Source of the DNA: Protula sp. h YS-2021
Taxonomy: Eukaryota > Annelida > Polychaeta > Sabellida > Serpulidae
DNA length: 64,000 nucleotides
Direction: 5' to 3'
Assembly (NCBI GenBank): GCA_949752745.1
Contig: OX457031.1
Location: forward strand, 21,014,199-21,078,198
This document shows positions 1 through 11,945 of the stretch, piece after piece. Below the pieces are notes generated by a model. That model saw only the letters and a program-made list of their open reading frames with translations, did not search any database and had not been told where the DNA came from. The translations under genes were made by a program, and so were the position numbers. Each line of letters opens with the position of its first letter. Within the stretch, counting starts at the first letter, position 1.

Positions 1-1910
1 AAGCCGCGGGAATAAAAACAGGGGTGTTTGGGGGTGGTGGGAGGGGGGGGGGTTAGAATGTGTCGTCATCTCAACAATTTTATCCACTTTTGACGTTAGC
101 CGATAGATAGGTGGGAAGCAACGATACGGTCTGCCAGCCAAAAACCTTTTTGTGAGTAAAACTCAAGGAAGCAGTTAGAGGATTCTTATACAAGTGCCAT
201 GCAGAAGGCAGCTTCTCTGCTAGCACATCTGTGTATAAAGTGACCAGTGAGAGATTTGTTTACTATCCCCCGGGCGTATGCGAGCACAGCTTTGTGTAGC
301 AAGGACATACGCCACTGCCCAGCGGGCGCCCCCCCCCCCCCCCACCCTCCTCCTCCTCACCGCAGTATGCGTACAGAGAAAACTCGAGGGAATGGGACAG
401 CGCTTGCGTGACGAAAACGACTTCTCTCTATGCCCTTTTTCACAGGGATCATTTGATGACATTTGTTTGGTCAAACCCAATTTCAGGGGTACCTGAAAAC
501 TAGAACGATACGCCGCCAAATACACCGAAACACACCAAACACCCAACCGAATAACAATAAAAGCAAAAAAGTAAAATTAATACACCTAGAAAATTTAAAT
601 AAAATTTATCAAAATTTATGCGCCCAGGTCTCTAGGAAAAATAACTAAGTCGAAACCGGTTAATTGCACAGCATAATTTTTTTTTAAAGAATAGTCGATG
701 TTTGTCCGGTTTATAAATTTATCCAGTAAATTTTAAACATACAAATGAACGGCAAGGGATTTCAACATGAAATGCAATTTACCGGTATAACTAGTTGGAA
801 GCAACACGATTAACGAATTCATAGATATACTAAAATAGCTTATCCTATTTGCAATACATCGATCATATAAGGGATAGTGCAAAATAATTAAAAGGCGCTG
901 TGGTGTTTCGGAGAAAGGAGCGGGGGCGGGGGGGGGGGGGTGTTATCTACTTTTATTTTTTATTTACTATTATTTTTACATAAGCTTGAATAAGGGAAAA
1001 ACCAACGTGTCTCGAAAGCTTTACAAACGGTTCTTTCTACTTTTTAAATATATTTAATGTTCTTTTATTATTATTAATAGTTATTATTGTTTTTATTGTT
1101 CACTCTATTATCTTTCCCCATTGGGACGTTTCTGGTGTCAGAAAGCAGGTAGCACTATGAGCCAAGTTTCAATATGGCTTTTTGTTCCACTGTGCAAAAG
1201 CCCATTACATTTGTATGTGAGTACGCAAACGGACAGACAGACGCCGGGCATAACGGCCTAAAATGAAATGTTTGCCGGAACAGCCCGAGTATTCTTGGTC
1301 TTGGCCATCACAGGGCAAGATAAAAATAATTCCTATTATTATTCTTTTCGCTCCAATTATAACTGATGGGAGCAGCATTGCTTGATTTAAATATATGAAA
1401 TTATAACATAACACACTTTTACCCGAAACAAAAATGACTTTTTGCCTGTGTTTAGTACAACATCAGGCCCTTTTGTCTTTGTTTTATATGCGGCTTTTCT
1501 GTCTAGGATAATCATATCGGGTTCCTTCTGTCTCGTACTTTTACGGAGTACCATATTACGTTGTTTGTGCCCATGCTCTACCGCAGAAAAATTCCCTATA
1601 GTAGCGTACCTGTCTGCCATATTAGGTATCTACCTACTGTAAGGTACCTATTAGGTGATGTGCTTCATATTTTATAAATATATTTAGAAACAAGTTGCAG
1701 GTTTAATTAGGTGCGCTATTCCGACAAGTATTTTTAAGAAATGAAGAAAACTTCACACACAGATGCATGACAACATTCGACAGCTCTAGTATCCCTTCTG
1801 TAACCATAGAAACAAATCCTGATTGAGATTGTCAACACAAGACAAGGCGGAGAAATAAGCTCACACAGGCGCACACATGTCAATGGTTAACTCTTCCCCG
1901 GACAACTTAC
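1..1910. other. Non-coding stretch beyond the last visible gelsolin exon
   Basis: No convincing exon was seen. The preceding gelsolin-like gene (minus strand) leaves the window through here, so this is most likely part of one of its introns. A long C tract lies near 329-343 and a G tract near 929-941. I looked for the next conserved gelsolin block (a GFRH-type motif) on the minus strand and did not find it. Confidence 0.5.
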
Positions 1911-4900
1911 GTAATTTCTTTGAAATAACTTTTGAATTTGGAGGACTCGGAGCCTTGCACTTCGCGATGTTGCACAGCTTTGTCGTCGAGGAACGTATCC
2001 AGTTCCACTGTTTTATATGCTGCCGTTCCATATTCATCCTAAGTGTTACGCGCCAATTGCATAATTTGTTACGACAAAAGCACGACGACTATACGCCACA
2101 TCGAGGGTAAGAAATTCCCATAGCCTCACTTGGAAACAGGCAGCGATAGGAGAAACTGCTTTTTTGGTTTTTTTTTTAATTGGCGTGTGTGTGTTGTAGG
2201 GTGGAGTGGCTAGAAGATGGTATTTCTTACCCTCACAACATTCCAACATAAAGACATTTTATGACCATATGAAGATATTTTACTATCAGACGCAAGAGAT
2301 CAATCAGAGGGTTCACTGCTGTCGCACCATCATTCCTGGGTCCTGGATCAAGTTCACACATCCGACAATACAATTGTAATGCAAAGAACCTCCCAACAAA
2401 CTGGGAACGTAACCCCTTACACTGAGATTTAGCACTTCAAAAATATCTTCTTCACTTTTTTTTTTTTTTTTTGGTTAATTTAAAGTTAAACAAGTTAAAT
2501 GCAATGTTTTCCTGATATTACGATGAAATGATTATCATTTTCCGGGATAATTCTGGAAACAGAGGTGTGTACCAATGGCGCACCGTACAAAAACTCTGTT
2601 TTAAGCCGTGGTTTTTTCGGAGCAGCCTACTTAGGTCTACTATACTGAAAGGCAACAACCATGCAGTAAACAAGAGCAATCTGAACATCTGAAATTTTGC
2701 GGTGCATGCTTAACACTGTTATGCACCATCTGGGGAAATTGTGCGCCACTGAGGCGCATGACCAAAATTAATGTGCGCCGTCTGGAGAAGCTATGCGACA
2801 TCACGCACATGGCGCACACCAGAATTATCCCCGTTCTTACATATAAAAAAATTAGAAACTGCAATTTACAAAAGTTTTAATAATGAAAACACCCAATTTA
2901 TTTGATTCAATCCAAGTTTCACATTATAATGAGAATCACAAGAGTATGAACAATTTTATTTATGAAACAAAGCAAAACCAAAAAACTTGTTAACTAACCC
3001 CTTCATCCGTTACTTTTAATATCCAACCAGAGCAAAGAATGTTAGGTGCCCCAAACAACTTAAATAATTCTGAATTCATAAAGAAAGTCCTTTAAATATA
3101 TATGCATACCTGAGTACTATATTTTCCGATCCAGAAATGCACGTCATAGCTGAGATCCTCACTGTCGGGATCGTCCTTGTACGTCTATAACACGTCATAA
3201 CAAAATTCACGTCAAATTCCGCTAAAAAAATACATATTCAGTAGCAAAATGCATAAATGTAAGCAACACGAATGGCCGTCATCAGTGTTGTTTATAACCA
3301 GAGTTGTAACAAAGAATCTGACAAATTCTCGCAAAACGCAACAGAACCAATCTACTGTAATAATAATGCGCATTCTTTGGGTCAACACCGGGAATGCTGA
3401 ATGTGTGAGGGACAGTTAAAAATTTTTAAAATAAAGTAAAGGCATCCCATATGAAAGCTGCAACAGTTAAACACATATTTCTAATGCTGAACTCACGTTG
3501 AGAATGATGTAAGAATCCCCGCTGAAGAAGTTTCCATATTCTTCTTTCGGCCAATGTTTGACCTCAAATTTCTGTCAAAAACAAGTATTAAATGAGACTA
3601 ACTGGGGGGAGTGGGGCGGGGGGGGAGTAGAGCTACTGCAGTTCCAAAAGGTGCGAGAATTATGTGATATCACCCGAGGGAGAAAAAGGTGGGGCAGGGG
3701 GAGGGCAGAGGGGGTACGGGATGAAGGGAGAATTATATTGTCAGACATTATGGGAGAGAGGAGATAGCGTCACATCGTCAGAGCGAAAACGACGTCATAT
3801 CGTCAGAGCGAGAATGACGTCATATCGTCAAAGCGAGAACGACGTCATATCGTCAGAGCGAGAACAACGTCATATCGTTAAAGAGACAAAGATAAGATAT
3901 GACAATAATGTTGCATAGTTGCAGAGAGAATCGCTTCATATTCTGTGGCCAAATCAATAGATTTTACGTGTAGTTTGAAGTATGTATTTTATGAACTTGC
4001 ACAGATGTTGAGTAGTGCTCACAGCAGCAAGAAAAAAACTCAACTTGCAAAACCTACTTCAATTTTTTATTTTAATTTTCATTTGTATCGCTAATAACTT
4101 CATTCGACGATTCTGCACTATTATCTTAAGCAAATAAGTTATGGTCTCAATTCAAGATTGTCGCTATAGTTACTGTCTATATTTTACAATGTTTTATAGC
4201 CCACACATCCTGAAGGAGTATGTGTAATCGCGAACTACATGGGACGTGCCATAGCATATAGTGTAATACGCGGGCACCTCAATTCTCCATATCTGCAGTC
4301 CCTCCTCCTGCCCAGCACCCTCCCACGCTGGCTCCGACTCGGCCGATTCCTCTGTAACACACCAGCGAAAACACACAGATACAGTGACCACGTACATGCA
4401 TCCGGGACCCAATTAACGGTGGGAGCGCTGTTTGGCGTTCTCTGTTTTAATGAGTCTGGCGAACTTCTCTTCCACCCAAAATTTGTCGATTTTCATTTTT
4501 TTTTTCATAACCTTGACCTTTGGATTTGTAAGAACGCCCCCCCCCCTCCCCCCTCTGTTCCAAAGACACAACCGATTGCCCAGTTCTTACCATGCAAAAA
4601 GCACTGATGCCGTCCTTGGAAAGTTTATTCATTGAAATGGGCAAACGGCCCAAGAAACTCTTGACTACTTCACAGCGAATGGATCTCGTAAATTTTCAAG
4701 GACTGCAAGGGATTCAGTATAACAAGTGTATCTGCGATACTACATAGCCACAAGCATGATCGGTGAGAACAAATCAGCAGCGGTGAACTTAGTAAATAAG
4801 GGCCCCACACTCTGCATACATCTTCAGTGAATCACGGAACTACTTTTATATATGGGTTAGGCGTTAGATGGACATACCAGACGCATGATTTACAATACTG

Positions 4901-7900
4901 TAATAGAGTGTTGTCACGAACAAAGCTAACAATACGGCCACGTTTGCTACTTATCTTGGCACATACAGCCGACTTCCCGTACTTAAGACACCCATATTGT
5001 GTTAGAAGCACAAGCTTTTGGTGTCTGTAACATCTATATATAGTGACACAAAATTTCAATAAGTACCCTGAAGGGATAACACCAATCGAAGCCCCAGTTG
5101 AACATTCGATCAGACCCCGTGGATCGTACCCCACTGAACTGGGAACGCCCCCCCCCCCCCTCCCCAATTCCTCCCGCTCGCAACCCACGGCCGAAAAATC
5201 CACCAGCAATTAGTCCAGTGTTCTAACTAAGCCGGAAATCAAGATAATACAAGGCATGATATTTGCGGAACAGAAAAGGCGCCCACAGATCCACATAATG
5301 CAGAAAATCACCTGTAAGTAAATGTTGGAAGTAAAACTTAAACAAAAGCCCAGCAATTAGTTTCATAGCGTGGAGTAAAGCGTCTATGAGCGTGACCTTT
5401 TTGCGCTTGAAAACATCCGCAAATAGACGCGATAGCTTTTCATGCCTTATCTGCCTCGTTAGACCAACACAAAACTTGCTCTTTACGTATGAACTTCACT
5501 GGTAAAACTCGTCTGTATCACATATTGGAAGGTATATTATACAGCGCTAGCCCTACGAAAACCTCCCGCTATCCTACCAGATCTGAAGTCTATACTGATT
5601 TTTTCCCAGTAATAGATTAATAAATTTCAACATATCTGTGTCTGTGAAAAAAGCGGCACCTTAACAACACCTTGTATATATTGTTCTGAGATTATACGCT
5701 AGATGAGGGGCTACGATCGGCATTTATAACAGCCCTACCAAATTTTCACTTGCACCTTAGCTTGGGCCAGAATACAGCTGCAAGTAAAATCATTGATTGG
5801 TAGTTGCAGTGCAAACACACTGCAGATGTTTCTTCAATAAACCCAACCCGGTGCACCTTTTTAGCAAACTTCCTGAGTTCATTTTTTCCAGGTGTATTCT
5901 TTTTCGGTAATTCCTGGCCTAGATAATTCTCGTTCAGGTTAAGACTACAATGTCTGATTTCTTGTTTGGACTACTGCATTTACTAAATGTAAATGGAACA
6001 GCCTCAGCATTAGATAAAAGATGCAAAATTATCAAATCGCGACTTCTTTTTTTCGGGGGGGGGGTGATCATTTCCGCATATCAATGGAAAGTAACATCTT
6101 TACAAATCGCCATTTGTGAGTTCTGTTTTAAGAGAACAGACTTCACAAAAGCAGAACTCGTGTCTTTCCTGTTGCTCTCAATTAATACAACTCCGTAACC
6201 GCTGTCTCATAAACATGAATATGTCATACAATTATTCACAGCTGCAGCTGTAACTCGCAAACTGATCGCCTTGCCAAGCTGAAATTCGTTCTTTCAACAC
6301 TTCTTTATGTACCTGGGGGTCATCGTATAAATTATGCACACAAAGGTTTCAGAGTCAACAACCAACTGGCACCGCGCAAATTATGACGTCATCCATCTAC
6401 AATGACATTAGCTGAACACCAAAAATAACCCCCACCCCCCCCCCCTATCACCCACGACTCTGTGTCTGTTTTCGATTTCATTACGTATTAAAAGACATGC
6501 CAAATCACAAAATGCCTGCAACGTTGAAGATTTTAAGACAAATTTTCGTTTCTTTCGCCATGCGAGATCACAAACTGAACACCGGATGGCGTTTCAACCA
6601 TATCTTGCATTTATAATGGAATTGTGATCTTATATCGCAGCAATATTAACCATACTTAGTTATAATAACATACCACTCCGAGCGTGTATTATTTCACTAT
6701 TGAACAATAATAATTAAATTCCACAGCATAGTCACATTCTTATGGGTATTTAGTGAAACGTTGAGATGGCAAACGCACACCTACATGAAATGAATTGAGA
6801 CATGAATCACACCAACCACTTGTGGAATTTCCAAACATCGAAATCAGACCCCGCTTTTTATGCGCCACAATTGACACAAGAAATCTGACTGTGCTCGCGG
6901 TCAAAATCTCTGCCAGTTTGTATTGAAAATTATGGTGAATTCATGGGATCATGGTCACAACCTCAGTGGATTCATGGTAAAAGCCTTCGAGTAAGGTCTC
7001 AGTAAGATCATGGTCGAAATCTCTGCGAATTTATGGGGGGAAATCATGATGAGGTCTTCGGCAAAATCTCAGCGAGGGCGTCAGTGCGTGTGTAATTTTT
7101 TTCGCCCTCGTTATGACATGATAATTTGACTGTCGGCTCACTGAATTTCGCCAAACTTTCGGCAAAGTCATGCGTTTCCATACACGTATTCAAATACCTA
7201 TCCTGTTTATAAATTACACTGCTCCTTAAATCGAAGCACCAGGATACAAAAACTGAATCAGAACAAAAGCTCTCTCTCTGTATATGATTCAGAAACACTA
7301 CCTCAGGCTTAATCATGACGTGACGTAGGACAGCGTGTTTATAGGAGGGGGGGGGGGGTGGGGGGGGGGGGTTAGGGGTGCAATGTTCAGAGCACAAGCA
7401 AATTAATAACGAGAAACTTACTTTTCACTTCCTTCTCTGTGTCTGAACCAAACAAGGCAAGGTTGGAATCCTTCCAGTCATACTTCTTGGGCTTCACAAG
7501 ACCTGGTGAAACATACACTTAAACTATGAAGTGTGATTAGTCGGACTTATTTTCTATAATCTCCCGGTGGTGGTTTCTGCTATTATCAATAAGATTTTAT
7601 GTCGATAAGAAAGTTTATCTTTTACCCTCTCCAAAAAAAACAATTTCTTGAACTTGAATATATATATATATATCTATATATATATTCAGAACACAAGCAA
7701 TTTAATAACGAGGTTATATATAGACACCATTATTTCTACAGTAAACGCAGTGACACGGGCATACTATATCTTCCTGGTAAATGAAGAAATTGATTAAGGA
7801 GTACTTCAAATATTTACAACATCGAAATTTCGGAATGAACCAAGAAGCGGCTGTTCTATATATAGTGCTTTGGACTCTGTTAAAGAAAAGTCATGAAGCT

Positions 7901-10061
7901 TGGCTGAAACACAGTTGAGACTTGATTGAGTACCTTTCGAAAGAAACAAATTACTGCATCTCAACACGCAGAGCATGTAATGGGGACGCCCCCCCCCCCA
8001 CCCCGCTCCCCATCTCTGCTTCAGTATCTTCAGTATCCCCACGACATATAACACATTAAACAATAAGACGATGTGTAATCTGGGAGCTAGAACGTGCCCC
8101 TGACTACTTCACTGATTGGCATTACACATGAGGCTTCACAAAAAAAACAGAACAAGCCAGTGTGTGAGATCGATAACCAATTGATGGTCAAACACTGAGC
8201 CGTGAGTACAGTGATAACTTATTCATTCACTTTCCACGAGAAAGGTGTGAGTTCAGACATGACAACTCTAGGCACCCTGACGCTCCTTTTTTTTAGTAAT
8301 TTTATCGACTACATGCGTGGCAAACGAACTATCACCCACAATCATCTCCCTCGAGACATCGACGAAAATCGCGCATGCGTACCTGAATTCATGCTGTGTG
8401 CCACTGCATCTTGTCTCGTAGACCCGGTTAACCAATCAAACCAGCCCTTCACCTGAAACCCCACCCCCCGTGCTTTTCTTCACACTGACGCCAACACGAC
8501 CTCACTTGAAAATGACAAGCACCCCCCCCCCCCCCCCCAGAACGAGTACTAGACACATCCACATTGAGAAGTGCATGTGCATAATTTCTGGATGCTCCAT
8601 TTTGTTGGGTACGGAATTGTAACACATATGATGCCAAGCGACCCCCCCCCCAGACTAACAAACTCAGTAATATGAATTGTTGCACTAATGCTTGGTACTG
8701 TGCGACACGTGTATTTAACATCCTAAAGGCCGACAGATATGACAGCCTGTCTGGCCTTCACAAAACATTTTACGCATATGCGGTACACAAAATAAAAAGA
8801 AACCCAGAGCTGCTGCGTCCACTCAAACAACTTGTCACGGTGAGCAGGGCGCACCAACCCAGACGGTCTATATATGGGTCGGATCACAAACAGAAGAGGC
8901 ATAGTTAATACAAAAAAAAAAATACACAGTATATTTAAATACATCGTAGGTACTCTCTGCGTTGCCAATTTTGTTTCGCAACTCCTTTCTATGTATAAGT
9001 TCGAATGATTTTATTTTTCAGTTTAATTTATAGGGATGATACGGACAAAGCGAGAAAAAAAACGGAAAATCAGCTAACGGATTTTAGCGCTTTAGAAAGC
9101 CATTGACGCATATTCTGTCCCATTTTGGGGCACCAAGTAGCATATTCTGTTTTCACACCTGTCTTAAGCATTTTAGTGCTTGCCTAAAATGGTCGGTCAA
9201 AATGATTTGACAGGCAGTTTGCAATTCAAGATCAAGCAATTCAAGTCATATATTTCTTTGAAGTATGTCTGCCACGGCCCGTGTGCTCGGCCTGCAGTGG
9301 CAGGTTACAAACGCCTACTACTCAACTGCCAACTGTGCCAGAATATCAAGGGTTCGTAACGGGCTCCAAAACCACAGCCAGGTCTCGCAACGAACCCCTG
9401 GCTTTTGTTTCCATTATCACAATAATTTAACAAAGGCACCATTCCAAATTTAAAAAGAAAGAAATCTCTGTGCCTTCGTGATCAGAGTGTTAATCAAGCA
9501 ATTATAATCACAGAATGTTAACCATGGACGCATCAAGCTAAAATCGAAACACACCACCCCCTCCTTCCCAGTATACAGCAGAAATTCTTAAATTCGCACT
9601 ATACGGAGCCACTGAAAACGGATCGCATCGACCGTCTTCCAGCAAGAAGAAGGATCACAAAGTAAATGTTAACTTTGTCAATATTTCAAATTTTGATGAA
9701 GTTTATGTCGCTTCCAATCTTGCCAAACTAAAATAATCTTTCGAATTTAAAACAAAACAAACTTTTGGGTAAGAGATAAATTTTCTTATCGACATTATTT
9801 CTTATTGATAATAGAACAAACCATTACCGGGAGATTACAGAAAATAAATCCCACTACTGTTTCAGCCACCTATTTTATGTCGGGTCACTTAAGGTTTAAC
9901 TTGCATCAGTCCGACCAATTTTACACCGATCCTCAGCTAACGGTTTTCACATTTTTCATGTCAGCAATGTAATGTATATAAACACTAAAAATAAATATCT
10001 TAGAATTAGGTTTATTGACTGCATACCTGACATTGTAGAAGTCTTTTGGGTATAACAGAAC
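1911..10061 (-). CDS. Gelsolin/severin-like actin-binding protein, N-terminal part
   Basis: Cytosolic calcium-regulated actin severing and capping is the known role of this family. Minus-strand exons are 10061-10027 (5' UTR, ATG at 10033, then TCA and one G), 7502-7422, 4351-4278, 3571-3497, 3184-3110 and 2038-1911. All have GT..AG borders and agreeing phases (1,1,0,0,0,2). They give 146 residues. The first 54 start [20 protein letters not shown] and include [10 protein letters not shown] and GLQIWRIE. Next come GDSYIILN (about 72-79), [14 protein letters not shown] (about 93-106) and VQHREVQG. These are hallmark blocks of the first gelsolin repeat in short invertebrate gelsolin-like or severin-like proteins. 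The remaining repeats lie outside the window, so domain number (three or six) is unknown. A TTTTCAG acceptor before 10061 implies an upstream 5' UTR exon, possibly ending at 10956. Family is certain; the exact paralogue is not. Confidence 0.93.
3768..3890. repeat. 25-bp tandem array with CRE-like GACGTCA cores
   Basis: About five copies of a 25-bp unit built on CAGAGCGAGAACGACGTCAT lie in an intron of the gelsolin-like gene. One unit contains a perfect TGACGTCA palindrome; the others mostly read CGACGTCA or AACGTCA. Copies differ at a few positions. Confidence 0.85.
7545..7626 (+). repeat. Left copy of an 82-bp inverted repeat pair
   Basis: This stretch (ATTTTCTATAATCTCCCGGT onward, through a TATTATCAATAAGA segment) matches the reverse complement of 9769-9851 with roughly 85% identity by eye. 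The two copies face each other across about 2.1 kb, all within one intron of the gelsolin-like gene. They may be terminal inverted repeats of a non-coding element or two independent insertions. Confidence 0.7.
9769..9851 (-). repeat. Right copy of the 82-bp inverted repeat pair
   Basis: This is the reverse-complement partner of 7545-7626. I saw no transposase-like reading frame between the two copies. Confidence 0.7.
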
Positions 10062-11945
10062 CTGAAAATAAAAGGAAAGTGAACCAAAGTTTGATCACAA
10101 CATATTGGCGGTTTCAAGTGAAGAAGCGTTGTAAAGTAGAGAACATATTTTATCGATATCAGTGCAACTGAATCTTCAATCAAAAGAAACAACGAAGGTC
10201 TGCACCGAGATAATAATTTTCGGGATGATAAGAAGTTGTCGATTAAAAAATGCAGTAACTAGGAATCCTGGCCGAAAAAATAATCGGCCTAATATTTTCC
10301 ACTTCGCCTGAGGTTTGGCTCAATACAAAACATGAATTTTATTACTAAAATCCTCGTATACTTTTAACGTGCAAAGTGACAGCACACTGACAACTGATCA
10401 CGAAGTAGCGAAAGAAAAGCCACGAAAACCTGGCGGACGGTCCTAAATTACTGGCAGATTCATCCTAGCCTGTGTGCACGATCTGTACAGCTGGCCATAA
10501 GAAAATGGTCAGTTGAAAAAAGAGTGCTCAGATGCTAGTGCCAAGTATGGTTTAAAATGACCAGGGCATGATTCCGAGCAACTTTTGTGCTTACACCTAT
10601 TTCAGTGTCTGAAGTGTTGACTGACATTAGTCAGTGCAACGAAACAAACGACTTAAATGAGTAAAATAACAACGCAATTCTAAAATTGCAACCACAGTTA
10701 CAATCAATTAACCTGACAGACAGTTAGCTTGCAATGTTAACTGGGCAGTTCTTGCTGCTCTGGCGACGACACACCCACATGGGCGATAAAACAGGTTCTT
10801 CTTTAAAAAATAAACTTCACGGTTAGAGTTTTGAGTGAATATAGACATGACGGGTGTAAGCAATTCCTTGCAACTTACGTTTCAATATGCACTAATTATG
10901 TCAAAGCAAAGAAACTGTTCTACAAGATAAATATGAAAATAAATTCAACTCCTACCTGACGTGAATCCGAAAACCAGGAAGTGAAAACCGCTCAATAAAT
11001 TCTACAGGAGATTAATGCGCGAGATTAAAGATGTCCCTTTCTAAATAATGCTATTGACAGCCCTTTTTGAAGACACAATAAAAGGCTACTTCTTTAGGAA
11101 ATGAGTTTGGGCAATTACAAGACAATAGGTCATGAAACGACTTGATATTGTGGATCTATTTTATGTGTAATGCACCATTTGATATTCATGCAGGAGGGAT
11201 GACTTTTCTGTTTTATCACTACCCCGATTACTACAATAGAATCCCTCGGTATAAAAATCAAAAAATCAACGAGTAGCACACGAAGTGGGTCTAAATATCC
11301 CTCTCATTCAGATAAGTTTTAACGCACCCCGATACACATTAAAAATAATAATAGTTATAAAATATTCAATAAATAAATACTATATTAAAAATTGTCTGTT
11401 AAATAAATAACTAAATTAAATAAATAAATACTATATTAAAAATTGTTTTTCTGCCGTCATAAAAAGTCGGGACTAAGAGAGTTGCGGCCCTAGAGCAAGA
11501 CCTACAAATTTTAACATAATTTTAAGTCATTGACAGATGCCAATTTTAACATAATTTTAAATTATTGACAGATGCTGTCTTCCCTGATTTATTCAAATTG
11601 TCGATATTTTCACTTTTGACAATACTCGTTTTCAAATGTGAAATACTAAGTGGGTCTTTAAAAAAGAGGGCATGAAGATATCAAGCGGAACTCAGAATCA
11701 AAATCTTTTATTATTTTTGAGTCTCCCTGCCCAGTACTTCTCGGTGCTGATCTTCCACTGTTTCGTTACCGTGTTTCATTTAGTTTTCGTCACAAAACAT
11801 ACAGTGGCAACCAATAAAAACTCGTGAATCGCAATTGCGTTACCTAGTGATGAGTTGCGCTACTTTGGATGTATAGCAGAGAATTGTTATTTCAATTCTT
11901 TTGAATATATTCGTCGAAAGTTGTTTATTAAAAATTTTTAAAAAA
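10062..11945. promoter_or_regulatory. Shared upstream region of two divergent genes
   Basis: The gelsolin-like gene reads left and the acidic repeat gene reads right from this 1.9-kb spacer, so promoters for both should lie here. A possible 5' UTR exon of the former ends at 10956 with a CACGTCAG/GTAGG donor. The rest is AT-rich. It contains short AAATAAATA-type repeats near 11390-11450 and a 37-bp direct duplication near 11505-11580. I could not place a TATA box or start site with confidence. Confidence 0.45.

Noticed and set aside
1003..1050. Next gelsolin exon with a FRDT-like reading on the minus strand
   Set aside because: Only a few residues resemble the GFRH block, with no acceptor in the needed phase.
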